Shown here piece by piece: positions 46,770 through 54,827 of a DNA stretch of 64,000 nucleotides. The notes under the pieces were generated by a model. The model did not search any database. It was not told the origin of the DNA and worked only from the letters and a program-made list of their open reading frames with translations. Position numbers and translations under genes: made by a program. The DNA is from Streptomyces cathayae (GTDB lineage: Bacteria > Actinomycetota > Actinomycetes > Streptomycetales > Streptomycetaceae). The stretch covers positions 1 through 64,000 of the forward strand of contig NZ_CP121682.1 of the NCBI RefSeq assembly GCF_029760955.1. The letters run 5' to 3'. Position 1 is the first letter of the stretch. Each line of letters begins with the position of its first letter.

Positions 46770-48021
46770 TCACATTGTGGTTGTGACCTGGGGTTTCTTG
46801 GATTCCCTGGAGTGATCGGCCTCGTCCTCGACGGGTGGGACGGGGGCTGTCTCCCCGTGGAGCCCGCGGTGGTTGTGCCAGTCGGTCCACACCGGCGGTG
46901 GCCGGCTCGATGGGGAGAGGGTCTTCCAGGGCCGCTGCGGCTTGAGCCGTTCGGTTTTGCACGGGCCGATCGTGCTCTTCCTCGGGGCGTTGTCGTACGC
47001 GTCGCCGGCAGATCCGGTCGGGGCCGCGATGCCGGCCGCATCCGGGTGTCCGGCCGGCCGGACACCGGTGTATTGGCTGTCCGCATCGCTGTGGTGTGTC
47101 AACTCGCCGCGCACATATGGATATTCATCGCGGTCGCGCTGCCACAGCGCGGTCTTCAGAGTGTCCAGGACGAGCCGGGGCTCCTTCGGCGTCGCGGCGA
47201 GCCGGCCGGCGATCCGGCGGGAGAAGGTGTCGAGGGCAAAGGCGAGGTGGACCACTGCGGGCCAGGTGGCCGCGTGCGTGAGATCCCCGGCCCGGCAGCG
47301 ATTCGGAGCGCCGGCGGCGAAGTCGCGGTCCACCCGGCCCGGTGCCCGCTCGGCCTGCTGGTCCGGCATCGTGGTGAGCACCCTCTTGCCGCGGACGGCG
47401 CCGGCGCTGCCCGGCTCGCGCAGCAGCCGCTCGGCGGTGCGCCGGGCCGCCTGATGACCCCGGCGGGTCGGCTCCCGCCAGATCTTCCGGGCGCCGTGGA
47501 CACGGTGGTTGTCGGTGTGGACCTGGCGGATCAGCTTCTTGAGCTCCGTGTCCCGCACAGAACGGGCGGGCGGGGCGGCCGGGCGTTTCTTGTGGGCGCG
47601 GGAGGCGGACGGGGCGATCGTGCAGTCGTGTTCGGTGAGTGTCCTGCAGATCGGCTCGATGCCGCCGAAGCGGTCCCGGTGCTCCTCGAGGAACGCTGCG
47701 GGCGTGTGGGGGGCCGGTCGGGCTCGGCCGCGAAGGAACTCGCCGCGGCCTTGAGGATCTCGTTGGCCCGCTTCAGTTCGGCGTTCTCCTTCTTCAACGC
47801 CTTGAGCGGGCGGACTCCTCCGTCGTCGTCCCCGGACGCGGTCCTGCGTCGATCTCGTGCTGCTTCACCCGGTTCCGCAGCGTCTCGCGGGAGCCGGTGC
47901 CGAGCTTGTCCGTGACCGCCTGCAAGGCGGCCGTCTCGTGCGCGTGGTCGTCGCGCGCCTCGGCGACCATGCGCACCGCATGCCGGCGGAGTTCAAGGGG
48001 GTGACGGGAAGGTCGTGCCAT
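46770..48021 (-). pseudogene. IS3-family element relic (orfA and orfB, degenerate)
   Basis: orfA begins at 48021 with ARPSRHPLELRRHAVRMVAE and AVTDKLGTGSRETLRNRVKQ, shifts frame near 47810 and continues KKENAELKRANEILKAAASS. orfB (47558-46770) keeps VHTDNHRVHGARKIWREP, a catalytic Asp region HHSDADSQYTGVR and GDAYDNAPRKSTIGPCKTE. The first Asp region reads CRAGDLTHAATW (normally W-x-x-D). The Glu in DNA-x-x-E is replaced by Lys/Ser. Many substitutions as well as frameshifts show true decay here, unlike the single-indel genes elsewhere. Confidence 0.7.
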
Positions 48022-48508
48022 GACTCGATCCTTATGGCGAGCCGGGGCGGTTCACCGGCACGACACCACCCCACCCCAGGGGGCGCAGACGCCTCGGTGG
48101 GCGCTCCGGGCGCCGCCGATCGGCAAAAGGGCTCTGGAGGCTGATCGGCGTGCGGGGGGCCGGGCAGCGCCGCCGTCCTCTTTCCCCTTCTCACGCCCCA
48201 GAACAGCGCCGGACTCGCCGCCTGCGCCGGAGTCATTCGTCGCCGCCCGGCCCGCTGACCAGCACCCATGCTGAGCCGTGGCACCGATCGGCACCGCCTC
48301 GGGCGTGCGCCCGGTCATCGGGCTCTGCCCACCTTGCGGGTCCCAAGTCCGCCGGGTGCGGTGCGCCGCGGGGCTCGCGGCGCGGCGGGGCCGAGCGGTG
48401 CCGAGGCTTTGGCCGATCCTCCAGCATTTTCGACTTATTGCCCCGGAACGCCATCCAAGTCCCGTCCTGAGACGTATCCCGTGTGGAGTAATTTTCAGGA
48501 GGAACGCA
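48022..48508. other. Intergenic region upstream of the His-rich peptide
   Basis: No gene was recognised in these 487 bp. It should hold the promoter of the 48509-51525 unit. An AGGAGG ribosome site at its end (48496-48502) is strong and well spaced from the ATG. Confidence 0.4.
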
Positions 48509-48685
48509 ATGGCTATCTTCAGCAGTCTGATGCCTGCCCATCGCCGGGACCGCAACAACGACACGTCGCGCCGCGACGACTTCTCGGGGCACGGTCACGG
48601 GCACGACCACGGGCACGACCACGGCGACCGCCACGGGCACGACCACGGCGACCGTCGCGGGCACGGCTACGGCTACGGCCACTAG
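48509..48685 (+). CDS. Small His/Gly/Asp-rich peptide (58 residues)
   Basis: The AGGAGG at 48497-48502 and ATG at 48509 give good initiation signals. The product starts MAIFSSLMPAHRRDRNND and its last 32 residues contain 11 histidines in GHDHGD-like repeats, ending GYGYGH. The DNA repeats GGGCACGACCACGG in tandem, so the array can expand or contract. His-rich tails of this kind bind Ni, Zn or Cu. It lies 83 bp before an ABC exporter and kinase on the same strand. It could be a metal-buffering peptide or an exported peptide; neither is proven. Confidence 0.55.
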   Translation: MAIFSSLMPAHRRDRNNDTSRRDDFSGHGHGHDHGHDHGDRHGHDHGDRRGHGYGYGH

Positions 48686-48768
48686 TGACCACGCTACGGA
48701 GGCTGAGCGGACCGTAGATTGAAAGGCCCTGGTCCGCTCCGTCCGTCCCTCCACGAGGAACGCATGCC

Positions 48769-50611
48769 ATGGTGCATGTCCTGCGGCGTCTGCTGTCGGT
48801 GGGTGAGGCTTCCGATGTGGTGGCGGCCGCGCCCCGGTGTCTTTGCGCGAGGTGTTCCGGCGGTTCTGGCCCTATACCCGCGGCGGCGGCGCTGGTTCGT
48901 TCCCGTCGTCCTGTTCAGCCTGATCGGCCCCGCCCTCGACGCCACGGAGATCTGGCTCTTCAAGACCGTGGTGGACGGTGTGCTCGTTCCCCGCGACATC
49001 GGACCGCTCCTGTGGATCGCACCGACCTATCTGGGGCTCGTCATCGGCTCCGGCATTCTGGGGTTCGCCGACGACGTGACGTCCACGTGGGTCAGCGAAC
49101 GCTTCCTGCTGACGCTGCGCTCCGATGTGTTCCGGCACGTCCAGGGCCTGTCGCTCGGGTTCTTCGAACGCCGGCGGCTCGGGGACGTGCTGTCGCGGGT
49201 GACGGGCGATGTCGACACGGTCGAGACGTTCCTGCTCTCGGGAGTGGCGGACGCCCTCTACTACGTGATCCGCCTGGGTGTCTTCCTCGGTCTGCTGTTC
49301 TATCTGCAGTGGGATCTGACCCTCCTCGCCCTCGTCATCGTGCCGCTGTTCTGGCGCGCCGCCCGGCACTTCGCGCGGCTGATCAAGGAGGCGTCCCGGG
49401 AGCGCAGGCGCCGCAGCGGTTCGATCAGCGCGATCGCCGAGGAGTCGCTGGGCAACGTCGCCCTGGTGCAGGCGTACAACCGGCAGAGGTGGGAGGAGCG
49501 CCGGTTCGAGCGTGAGAACGTCGGCAGGTTCCGGGCCACGATGGCCTCGACGCGGATCCGCGCCGTCTACGGATCCGTCGTCGAGGTCATCGAGGTGTCC
49601 GGCGTCCTGGCGGTCATGAGCCTGGGCACCTGGAAGCTGGCCCAGGGGCAGCTCACGCTGGGCGGACTGCTGGTCTTCCTGGCGCTGATCGGCAACCTCT
49701 ACAGTCCGGTCCGCGGTCTGTCCCACCTGGGCACCACCTTCTACGCGGCGTCCGCCTCGGCCGAACGGATCATCGAGCTGCTGGACCAGCGGCCGCAGGT
49801 CGCCGAGGCCGCCGGTGCCCGCCGGACCGGCCGTGCGCGAGGGGAGGTGGAGTTCGACGGCGTCTTCTTCCGCTATCCCGGCACGCCGTCCTGGGCGCTG
49901 TCGGACGTGTCGTTCCACGTGGCGGCCGGGGAGACGCTGGCGCTGGTCGGGGCCAGCGGGGCCGGCAAGTCGACGGTCGCGAAGCTGCAGCTGCGCTTCT
50001 ACGATCCCGACCGGGGCGCGGTCCGCCTGGACGGGACAAACCTGCGGGACCTGCGCCTGTCCGACCTGCGGGAGAGCGTCGCGGTGGTCCTGCAGGAGAC
50101 GCTCGTCTTCCACGGCACCGTGCGGGACAACATCGCCTACGGCCGGCCGGAGGCGACGGAGGCGGACATCGTCGCGGCGGCGCGCGCCGCGGACGCGCAC
50201 GAGTTCATCGAGCTGCTGCCCATGGGCTACGACACGATGGTCGGCCAGCGCGGCCGGACGCTCTCCGGCGGGCAGCGCCAGCGCCTGGCGATCGCCCGCG
50301 CGATGATCAGGGACGCGCCCGTGCTCCTCCTGGACGAACCGACCACCGGCCTCGATGTGCGGTCCGGCCGGCGGATCATGGACCCGCTGCGCCGGCTCAT
50401 GGCCGGGCGGACGACCGTCGTCATCTCCCACAACCTGCTGACCGTCCAGGACGCCACGCGCATCGTGGTTCTCGACCGGGGCAGGATCGTCGAGTGCGGC
50501 GCCCACGACGACCTGCTCGAGCGCGGCGGGACGTACGCCCGGCTGCACTGGCTGAACGCCCCGGCCGGGTCCCCGGCCGGGTCCCCGGCCCTGGGGACGG
50601 TGCTGCCGTGA
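48769..50611 (+). CDS. ABC transporter, fused permease and ATPase (exporter type)
   Basis: Six-helix ABC_membrane domain (VPVVLFSLIGPALDATEIWL; EIWLFKTVVDGVL; LYYVIRLGVFLGLLFYLQ; QWDLTLLALVIVPLFWRAA) followed by the ATPase: VGASGAGKSTVAK (Walker A), TLSGGQRQRLAIAR (signature), VLLLDEPTTGLD (Walker B), VVISHN (H-loop). GAGGAA precedes ATG 48769 at good distance, but two single-base gaps (near 48835 and 48885) separate this N-terminus (SLREVFRRFWPYTR) from the main frame, which itself is open from 48719. Homodimeric exporter of MsbA/lipid or peptide type. Its stop overlaps the kinase GTG (GTGA). Confidence 0.85.
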
Positions 50612-51525
50612 GTGTCCCGGCGGTGCGGGCCGCCCCGGTTCTGGCGCCCGGCACGAGACCGGTCCCGGGCTACGAGGTGCTGGCGCATCTGGCGCGCACC
50701 GGCTGGCTCGACGTCTACGACGTCTGGAGCCAGGAGCGGGACTGCCGCTGTGTGGTCAAGGCCGTGCGCCCCGACCGCCGGGAGCAGGAGCAGCTGGGCG
50801 AGCGGCTGCTGCGTGAGGGGCGGTGGCTGGGGGCCTTCACCCACCCGCACCTGGTCCGCGCGTACGAGACGTTCGAGTCGCCGGTGCCGCTCGTCGTGCT
50901 GGAGACGCTGACCGGCGAGACGCTGTCCCACCTCATCCACCGGTTGCGGCGCCGGCCGTCCGCCGCCGACGTGGCGCTGCTCGGGGTGCAGCTGTGTTCC
51001 GCGATCCACTACCTCCACGGTCAGGGTCTGCTGCACCTGGACCTCAAGCCGTCGAACGTGGTGGTGGACCGCGGTCACGCCAAGGTGCTGGACCTGAGTA
51101 CCGCGCGGCCGCCCGGGCCCGCGCCCGCGGGGGCGGGCACGTTCTGCTACCTCGCTCCCGAGCAGGCCCGCGGCGGGCCGCTGTCGGCAGCCGCGGACGT
51201 GTGGGGCGTCGGCATCACGTTGTACGAGGTCGCCGCCGGCGACGTGCCGTTCGGCCGCGGGGATCGCCGCGGGGTTTCTCCCCGTGGGGAGGAAGGGGAC
51301 GAGCCCTGCGACGGCAGCGTCACGGGCGGCCAGGACCGCTGGTATCCGCAGCTGGAGGAGGCCGCCCCGCCGGTCGGCTCGCGGCGGCGGCTGCCCGGGG
51401 GGCTCGCGGCGGCCATCGACGGCTGCCTTCGGACCGATCCGTCGTCCCGGCCCTCGGTCGCCGAACTGGCCGCCGCACTCGACGCGACGCTGCCCGGCCC
51501 GGGGCGCCGCGCCGCCCGCCCCTGA
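50608..51525 (+). CDS. Serine/threonine protein kinase-like protein
   Basis: Intact 305-residue kinase domain with no membrane segment. VAIK-type lysine in RCVVKAVRPD, C-helix/strand region LGAFTHPHLVRAYETFESP, catalytic loop LLHLDLKPSNVVVD (His-Leu-Asp instead of HRD) and metal-binding DLS instead of DFG (AKVLDLSTARPPG). APE-like LAPEQARGGPL follows. The glycine loop is poor (ARTGWLDVYDVW). Altered HRD and DFG motifs suggest weak or atypical activity, although the catalytic Asp and Asn remain. Coupled to the ABC exporter, it may regulate export or modify the exported molecule. Confidence 0.8.
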   Translation: MSVPAVRAAPVLAPGTRPVPGYEVLAHLARTGWLDVYDVWSQERDCRCVVKAVRPDRREQEQLGERLLREGRWLGAFTHPHLVRAYETFESPVPLVVLETLTGETLSHLIHRLRRRPSAADVALLGVQLCSAIHYLHGQGLLHLDLKPSNVVVDRGHAKVLDLSTARPPGPAPAGAGTFCYLAPEQARGGPLSAAADVWGVGITLYEVAAGDVPFGRGDRRGVSPRGEEGDEPCDGSVTGGQDRWYPQLEEAAPPVGSRRRLPGGLAAAIDGCLRTDPSSRPSVAELAAALDATLPGPGRRAARP

Positions 51526-51537
51526 GGACGGGGCGGG
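51515..51537. terminator. Terminator between convergent kinase and anti-sigma genes
   Basis: An 8-bp perfect GC stem (CCCGCCCC) with a 7-nt loop overlaps the kinase stop and serves both directions. Confidence 0.5.
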
Positions 51538-51546
51538 GCGCCGGTC

Positions 51547-52320
51547 TCACGCGCTTTGGCCGGTCTCGAAGCGGCCGGTGGCCAGGACGGTGCCGTCAAA
51601 GGCGGTCAGGCGGGCGCCGGCGAGTGCCGCGGGGTCGACCGGGGCCGCCGCGCCCCAGTCACCCCGTCCGTTGCTCAGGGTGAAGGTGCCCACGCGGATC
51701 GTGGTGCCGTCCGTGCGCTCCAGGAGGCAGACGACCTTGCCGCTGTACGGAGTGCCGGCGGCGGCGAGGTCGACGCTCATGTAGATCCAACCGGGTTTCC
51801 CCGGGTCTGCGGGGTGAGCGTAGACGTCTCCGGCCGACGGCCCGGGGCCCGAGGCCGAGGTCAGCTCTCCCTCCCTCAAAGGCGTCTGGACCTTTACGGC
51901 AGGGGGGCTCGGGGCCGTGAGACTCTCGATGGCGGTGCCGGCCGCCCAGCCGGTGAACCCGAACGCGAAGGCGAACGCGGCCACGGCGGAGGCGGCCCGC
52001 AGCCGGATGCGGCGTGCGCGGCTGCGGACCGTCCCGTGCGTGAGGCCGGGCGCCCGCGGGCGGGGTCCCCCCTCGTGCGCCGTCGCGTCCTGGGGCAGTC
52101 TGCGCACCACCCGGGTCTCGAACCCGAGCGGCGGCTCGCTGCCCGGCACCAGCCCGATCAGTCCGTCGCCCACCAGGGTCATGTGCTCGATGCACTCCCG
52201 ACACGCCGCGCACCGGTCCAGATGTGCGACCGCCACCGCCCGCTCACGGCCGGGCAGCACGCCCAGTGCCAGCTCGGCGCCGACCTCCCGCAGCTTCTCG
52301 CAGGTCACGTCACTGGCCAT
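51547..52320 (-). CDS. Anti-sigma factor with zinc-finger and one membrane helix
   Basis: Intact 257-residue protein. The N-terminus holds the ZAS zinc motif H-x3-C-x2-C in VAHLDRCAACRECIEHM, which binds the sigma factor. A single transmembrane helix follows (AASAVAAFAFAFGFTGWAAG, residues ~108-127), then an extracellular RskA-like domain (WIYMSVDLAAAGTPYSGKVV, TIRVGTFTLSNGRGDWG). Its start overlaps the sigma gene by 11 bp. Loss of the anti-sigma through proteolysis would release the sigma factor, as in SigK/RskA systems. Confidence 0.85.
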   Translation of the reverse strand: MASDVTCEKLREVGAELALGVLPGRERAVAVAHLDRCAACRECIEHMTLVGDGLIGLVPGSEPPLGFETRVVRRLPQDATAHEGGPRPRAPGLTHGTVRSRARRIRLRAASAVAAFAFAFGFTGWAAGTAIESLTAPSPPAVKVQTPLREGELTSASGPGPSAGDVYAHPADPGKPGWIYMSVDLAAAGTPYSGKVVCLLERTDGTTIRVGTFTLSNGRGDWGAAAPVDPAALAGARLTAFDGTVLATGRFETGQSA

Positions 52321-52917
52321 GGTCCCCTCGATCCGGAGAGGCGAGTGTGGTCCGCAGCTTTCCCATCGCCGTCCTGATCCGCGTCTTGGCGGTGCCCAGC
52401 GGGATCTTCTCCCAGTCGGCGATCTGCTGGGCCGTCATTCCGTAGATGCCCGCCATCACCAGGGCACGACCCTGTTCCCGGGGCAGCCGCGCGCCACGGC
52501 GGCCCGCAGCTGGGACGAGGCCTCGTCGGCCAGGGCCCACTGCTCGGGAGTCTCGGTCACGGCGTCGAGGAGCGTGTCGAGGTCCTCGGGTGCCACCGGC
52601 TCCGTCCGCCGCGCACGCACGGCGTCGACGGCGAGATTGTGCGCGATGGTCGTCAGCCAGGTCGTCACCGACCCGCGGCGCGAGTCGTAGATCTGCGCAT
52701 GACGCCACGCCCGCTCGAACGTCTGCTGGGCGATGTCCTCGGCAAGCTGCCGATCTTTGGTGACGGCGACGGCGACACCGAAGACCGCGCGCTGAAACCT
52801 CCGTACGAAGGTGACCGCGAGTTCCGGATCACCGGTGGCCAGCCCGGACAGCAGAGCCTCGTCCGAAAGACGGCCGACGGGAACCGGAAACTCGGCACAC
52901 TCATATGTACGGTCCAC
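52310..52917 (-). pseudogene. ECF RNA polymerase sigma factor (SigK-like), one frameshift
   Basis: Region 2: LATGDPELAVTFVRRFQRAV, AEDIAQQTFERAWRHAQIYD, GSVTTWLTTIAHNLAVDAV. One indel near 52485 breaks the frame; region 4 continues LPREQGRALVMAGIYGMTAQ and IADWEKIPLGTAKTRIRTAM. No ATG lies in frame near the start; GTG 52917 is the best candidate. About 202 residues when repaired. It directs transcription of a stress regulon and is held by the downstream membrane anti-sigma factor. Confidence 0.75.
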
Positions 52918-53149
52918 CCCCCGCCGAGGGATTGCCCGGCCGCCACGGAAGACCACATTCCCATTCTGCGCCGGTTTCTGCCGGTTGCACGCACTGCGCG
53001 CAGCGCGGTCAGTGGCCGTTCCGCGCCGGCCGCGGCACGTGATCCGCCAAGGTCTGGGAACCGGCCCGGAAACCGGCCCCCGCCACACCCCGGCACGCCG
53101 GCAAAGACCCCCGCACCCCATTACGTGACAGCGCCGGTCGGGACGTTCG

Positions 53150-54130
53150 CCGGTGCGCTTGAGGCAACCGCGGCTCTGAGGGGTGAGGGCCGCACGCCAG
53201 GGACCGGGCGGGCGTGCAGCACCGGCCGGCCGTCCGCTCCGCCCGGCCGGTCCGGCACCTTCCTCAGGTGCTGGCGGGTGCGCCGGTCGTCGGCCACGGT
53301 CGCGCGCACCACCAGCGCACAGCCGCCGCCCTCGACGGCGGGCGCGCTCTCGGTGGTGATGCGTACGAGCCGGCTCTCGCGGGCGGGCGCGCCGTCGGGG
53401 CCGGTGTGCGCGCCCGTGGCGCACCGGGTGCAGGGGGATCTCGGCGGTGCGGCGAAAACGCCGGGCGTGCTCGCCGGCCGCCCGGGGATCGATCCGGGTG
53501 AGGAGGGGCGTCGGCGGCCGCGGCGAACGGCCGGCCCGGGTCGGTGGGCGCCCGGGCGCGGTCGCGCGCACCACCAGCGCACAGCCGCCGCCCTCGACGG
53601 CGGGCGCGATCTCGGTGGTGATGCGTACGAGCCGGCTCTCGCGGGCGGGCGCGCCGTCGGGGCCGGTGTGCGCGCCCGTGGCGCACCGGGTGCAGGGGGA
53701 TCTCGGCGGTGCGGCGAAAACGCCGGGCGTGCTCGCCGGCCGCCCGGGGATCGATCCGGGTGAGGAGGGGCGTCGGCGGCCGCGGCGAACGGCCGGCCCG
53801 GGTCGGTGGGCGCCCGGGCGCGGTCGGCGAGCACGGTCCGGGGGCGGGGCCGGCTCCGGTGAGGTGGTGGCGCACCGTCTGGCTGCCGGTACGGGCGGGC
53901 AGGGCGACGGGGCAGCAGGGCGACGGGGCGGCCCAAAGCCCTCAGCCGGTTCAGCGGGCGGCCCGGCGGTTGCTGCGTGCAGGGGGTCAGGGCGTGGATT
54001 TCGTCCACGATGACGGTCCGCCCGGACCGGGCCGGCAGGCGCGGCATGCTGAAGCGGGCCGGGAGGGCGGCCGTGAGGGCCTGGTCGATGGTGGCGAGGG
54101 TGGACCGGGCCGGCAGGGCGCGGTCCCAGC
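53150..54130 (-). pseudogene. Decayed Cas3-like helicase fragment
   Basis: The minus strand in several frames reads TLATIDQALTAALPARFSMP, SGRTVIVDEIHALTPC (DExH motif), RLRALGRPVALLPRRPAR, VRHHLTGAGP, then SRLVRITTEIAPAVEGGG, CALVVRATVADDRRTRQHLR and PVLHARPVPG. The order and wording resemble the middle of type I Cas3 (GTIDQALxAxL, VVDEVHAxDxYM, GVPVVLLSATLP, ITxEIAP, GGCALVVCNTVxxAQ). The HD nuclease and both ends are missing, and no other cas gene or CRISPR array is near. A 262-bp piece is tandemly duplicated inside. Not functional. Other DExH helicases are possible. Confidence 0.5.
53299..53822. repeat. 262-bp perfect-period tandem duplication
   Basis: Bases 53299-53560 are repeated at 53561-53822; the only difference I see is GCGCTC versus GCGATC near the start. 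The unit is not a multiple of three, so it shifts any frame through it. It lies within the Cas3-like relic. Near identity indicates a recent duplication or an assembly artefact. Confidence 0.8.
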
Positions 54131-54257
54131 CGCGCGGCCGGCCGTCCGGCACGGTCACCCGTTTTTCGGGCCGCGACACCATGTCGTCTGCGTCGTCTTC
54201 GGATCCGTCCGGGTGCTCGGTCGCCCCGGGGCTCACGCACGGTTCGGGGCGCGGTTG

Positions 54258-54815
54258 CTACAGGTCGAACTCCAGGTGCTCGATGTCCGTGAAGCGGACC
54301 TCCTCCAGGCTTCCGGCGCGGCGTCCGCCGTCCTGGAAGTACACCTCCTTGAGGGCTTCGGCGGCGATCTCCTGGAGTCGGGCGTCGCCGGCCCCGGCCT
54401 CCTGGGCCTCGAAGAGGCGGGCGGCGTAGCGCGGGGGCAGGGCGATGGTCAGGTGCCGGATGCGGTCCTGGTCCGTCGACCCGATCGGCGCGGTGTAGCC
54501 GAGGCGGGCGCGGGTGTCGATGACGATGCCGCCGGTGGTCGCCGCCTTCTGCCGGGCCTTCGCCCGGATCTGCGGCTGCCACCGCTTCTTCACCTCGCGC
54601 TCCAGGCGCGCGGCGAGCTCCGGACGGGGCTTTTTGATCTGGTCCTTCACGTACCGCTCGACGGTGCGCTGGGAGATGCGCAGCATCTGGGCGACCGGCT
54701 TGGTGCCTCCCATCTGCTTGACCAGGTAGCGCATCTGCGCGGGCGCGCTCTTGGGAGCCGGGCGGGTGAACGCCTTGTGCACCGCGGCGTCCAGGCCGTC
54801 CCCGAACAGGCTCAT
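54258..54815 (-). CDS. tpg: Telomere terminal protein Tpg
   Basis: Intact 185-residue protein, the expected size for Streptomyces Tpg, which is covalently attached to the 5' ends of linear chromosomes and plasmids and primes end patching. The HTH-like GTKPVAQMLRISQRTVERY (residues ~36-55) is followed by a basic helical region (RPELAARLEREVKKRWQPQI), the IVIDTRARLGYTAPIGSTD segment and a C-terminus ending HLEFDL. It lies 12 bp downstream of tap on the same strand, the conserved tap-tpg order. This marks the replicon as linear. Confidence 0.9.
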   Translation of the reverse strand: MSLFGDGLDAAVHKAFTRPAPKSAPAQMRYLVKQMGGTKPVAQMLRISQRTVERYVKDQIKKPRPELAARLEREVKKRWQPQIRAKARQKAATTGGIVIDTRARLGYTAPIGSTDQDRIRHLTIALPPRYAARLFEAQEAGAGDARLQEIAAEALKEVYFQDGGRRAGSLEEVRFTDIEHLEFDL

Positions 54816-54827
54816 CGTCGCTCTCTC

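Noticed and set aside
48580..48680. CRISPR-like short repeats in the His-rich gene.
   Set aside because: The repeats are contiguous codons for GHDHGD without unique spacers, so they are a coding repeat.
48872..50548. A 558-codon minus-strand frame opposite the ABC transporter.
   Set aside because: Asp/Gln/Val/Arg-rich shadow of a textbook ABC exporter on the plus strand.
53299..53822. The 262-bp tandem copies as a minisatellite or origin iteron array.
   Set aside because: Only two copies, both with coding traces of a Cas3-like protein; a simple segmental duplication explains it.
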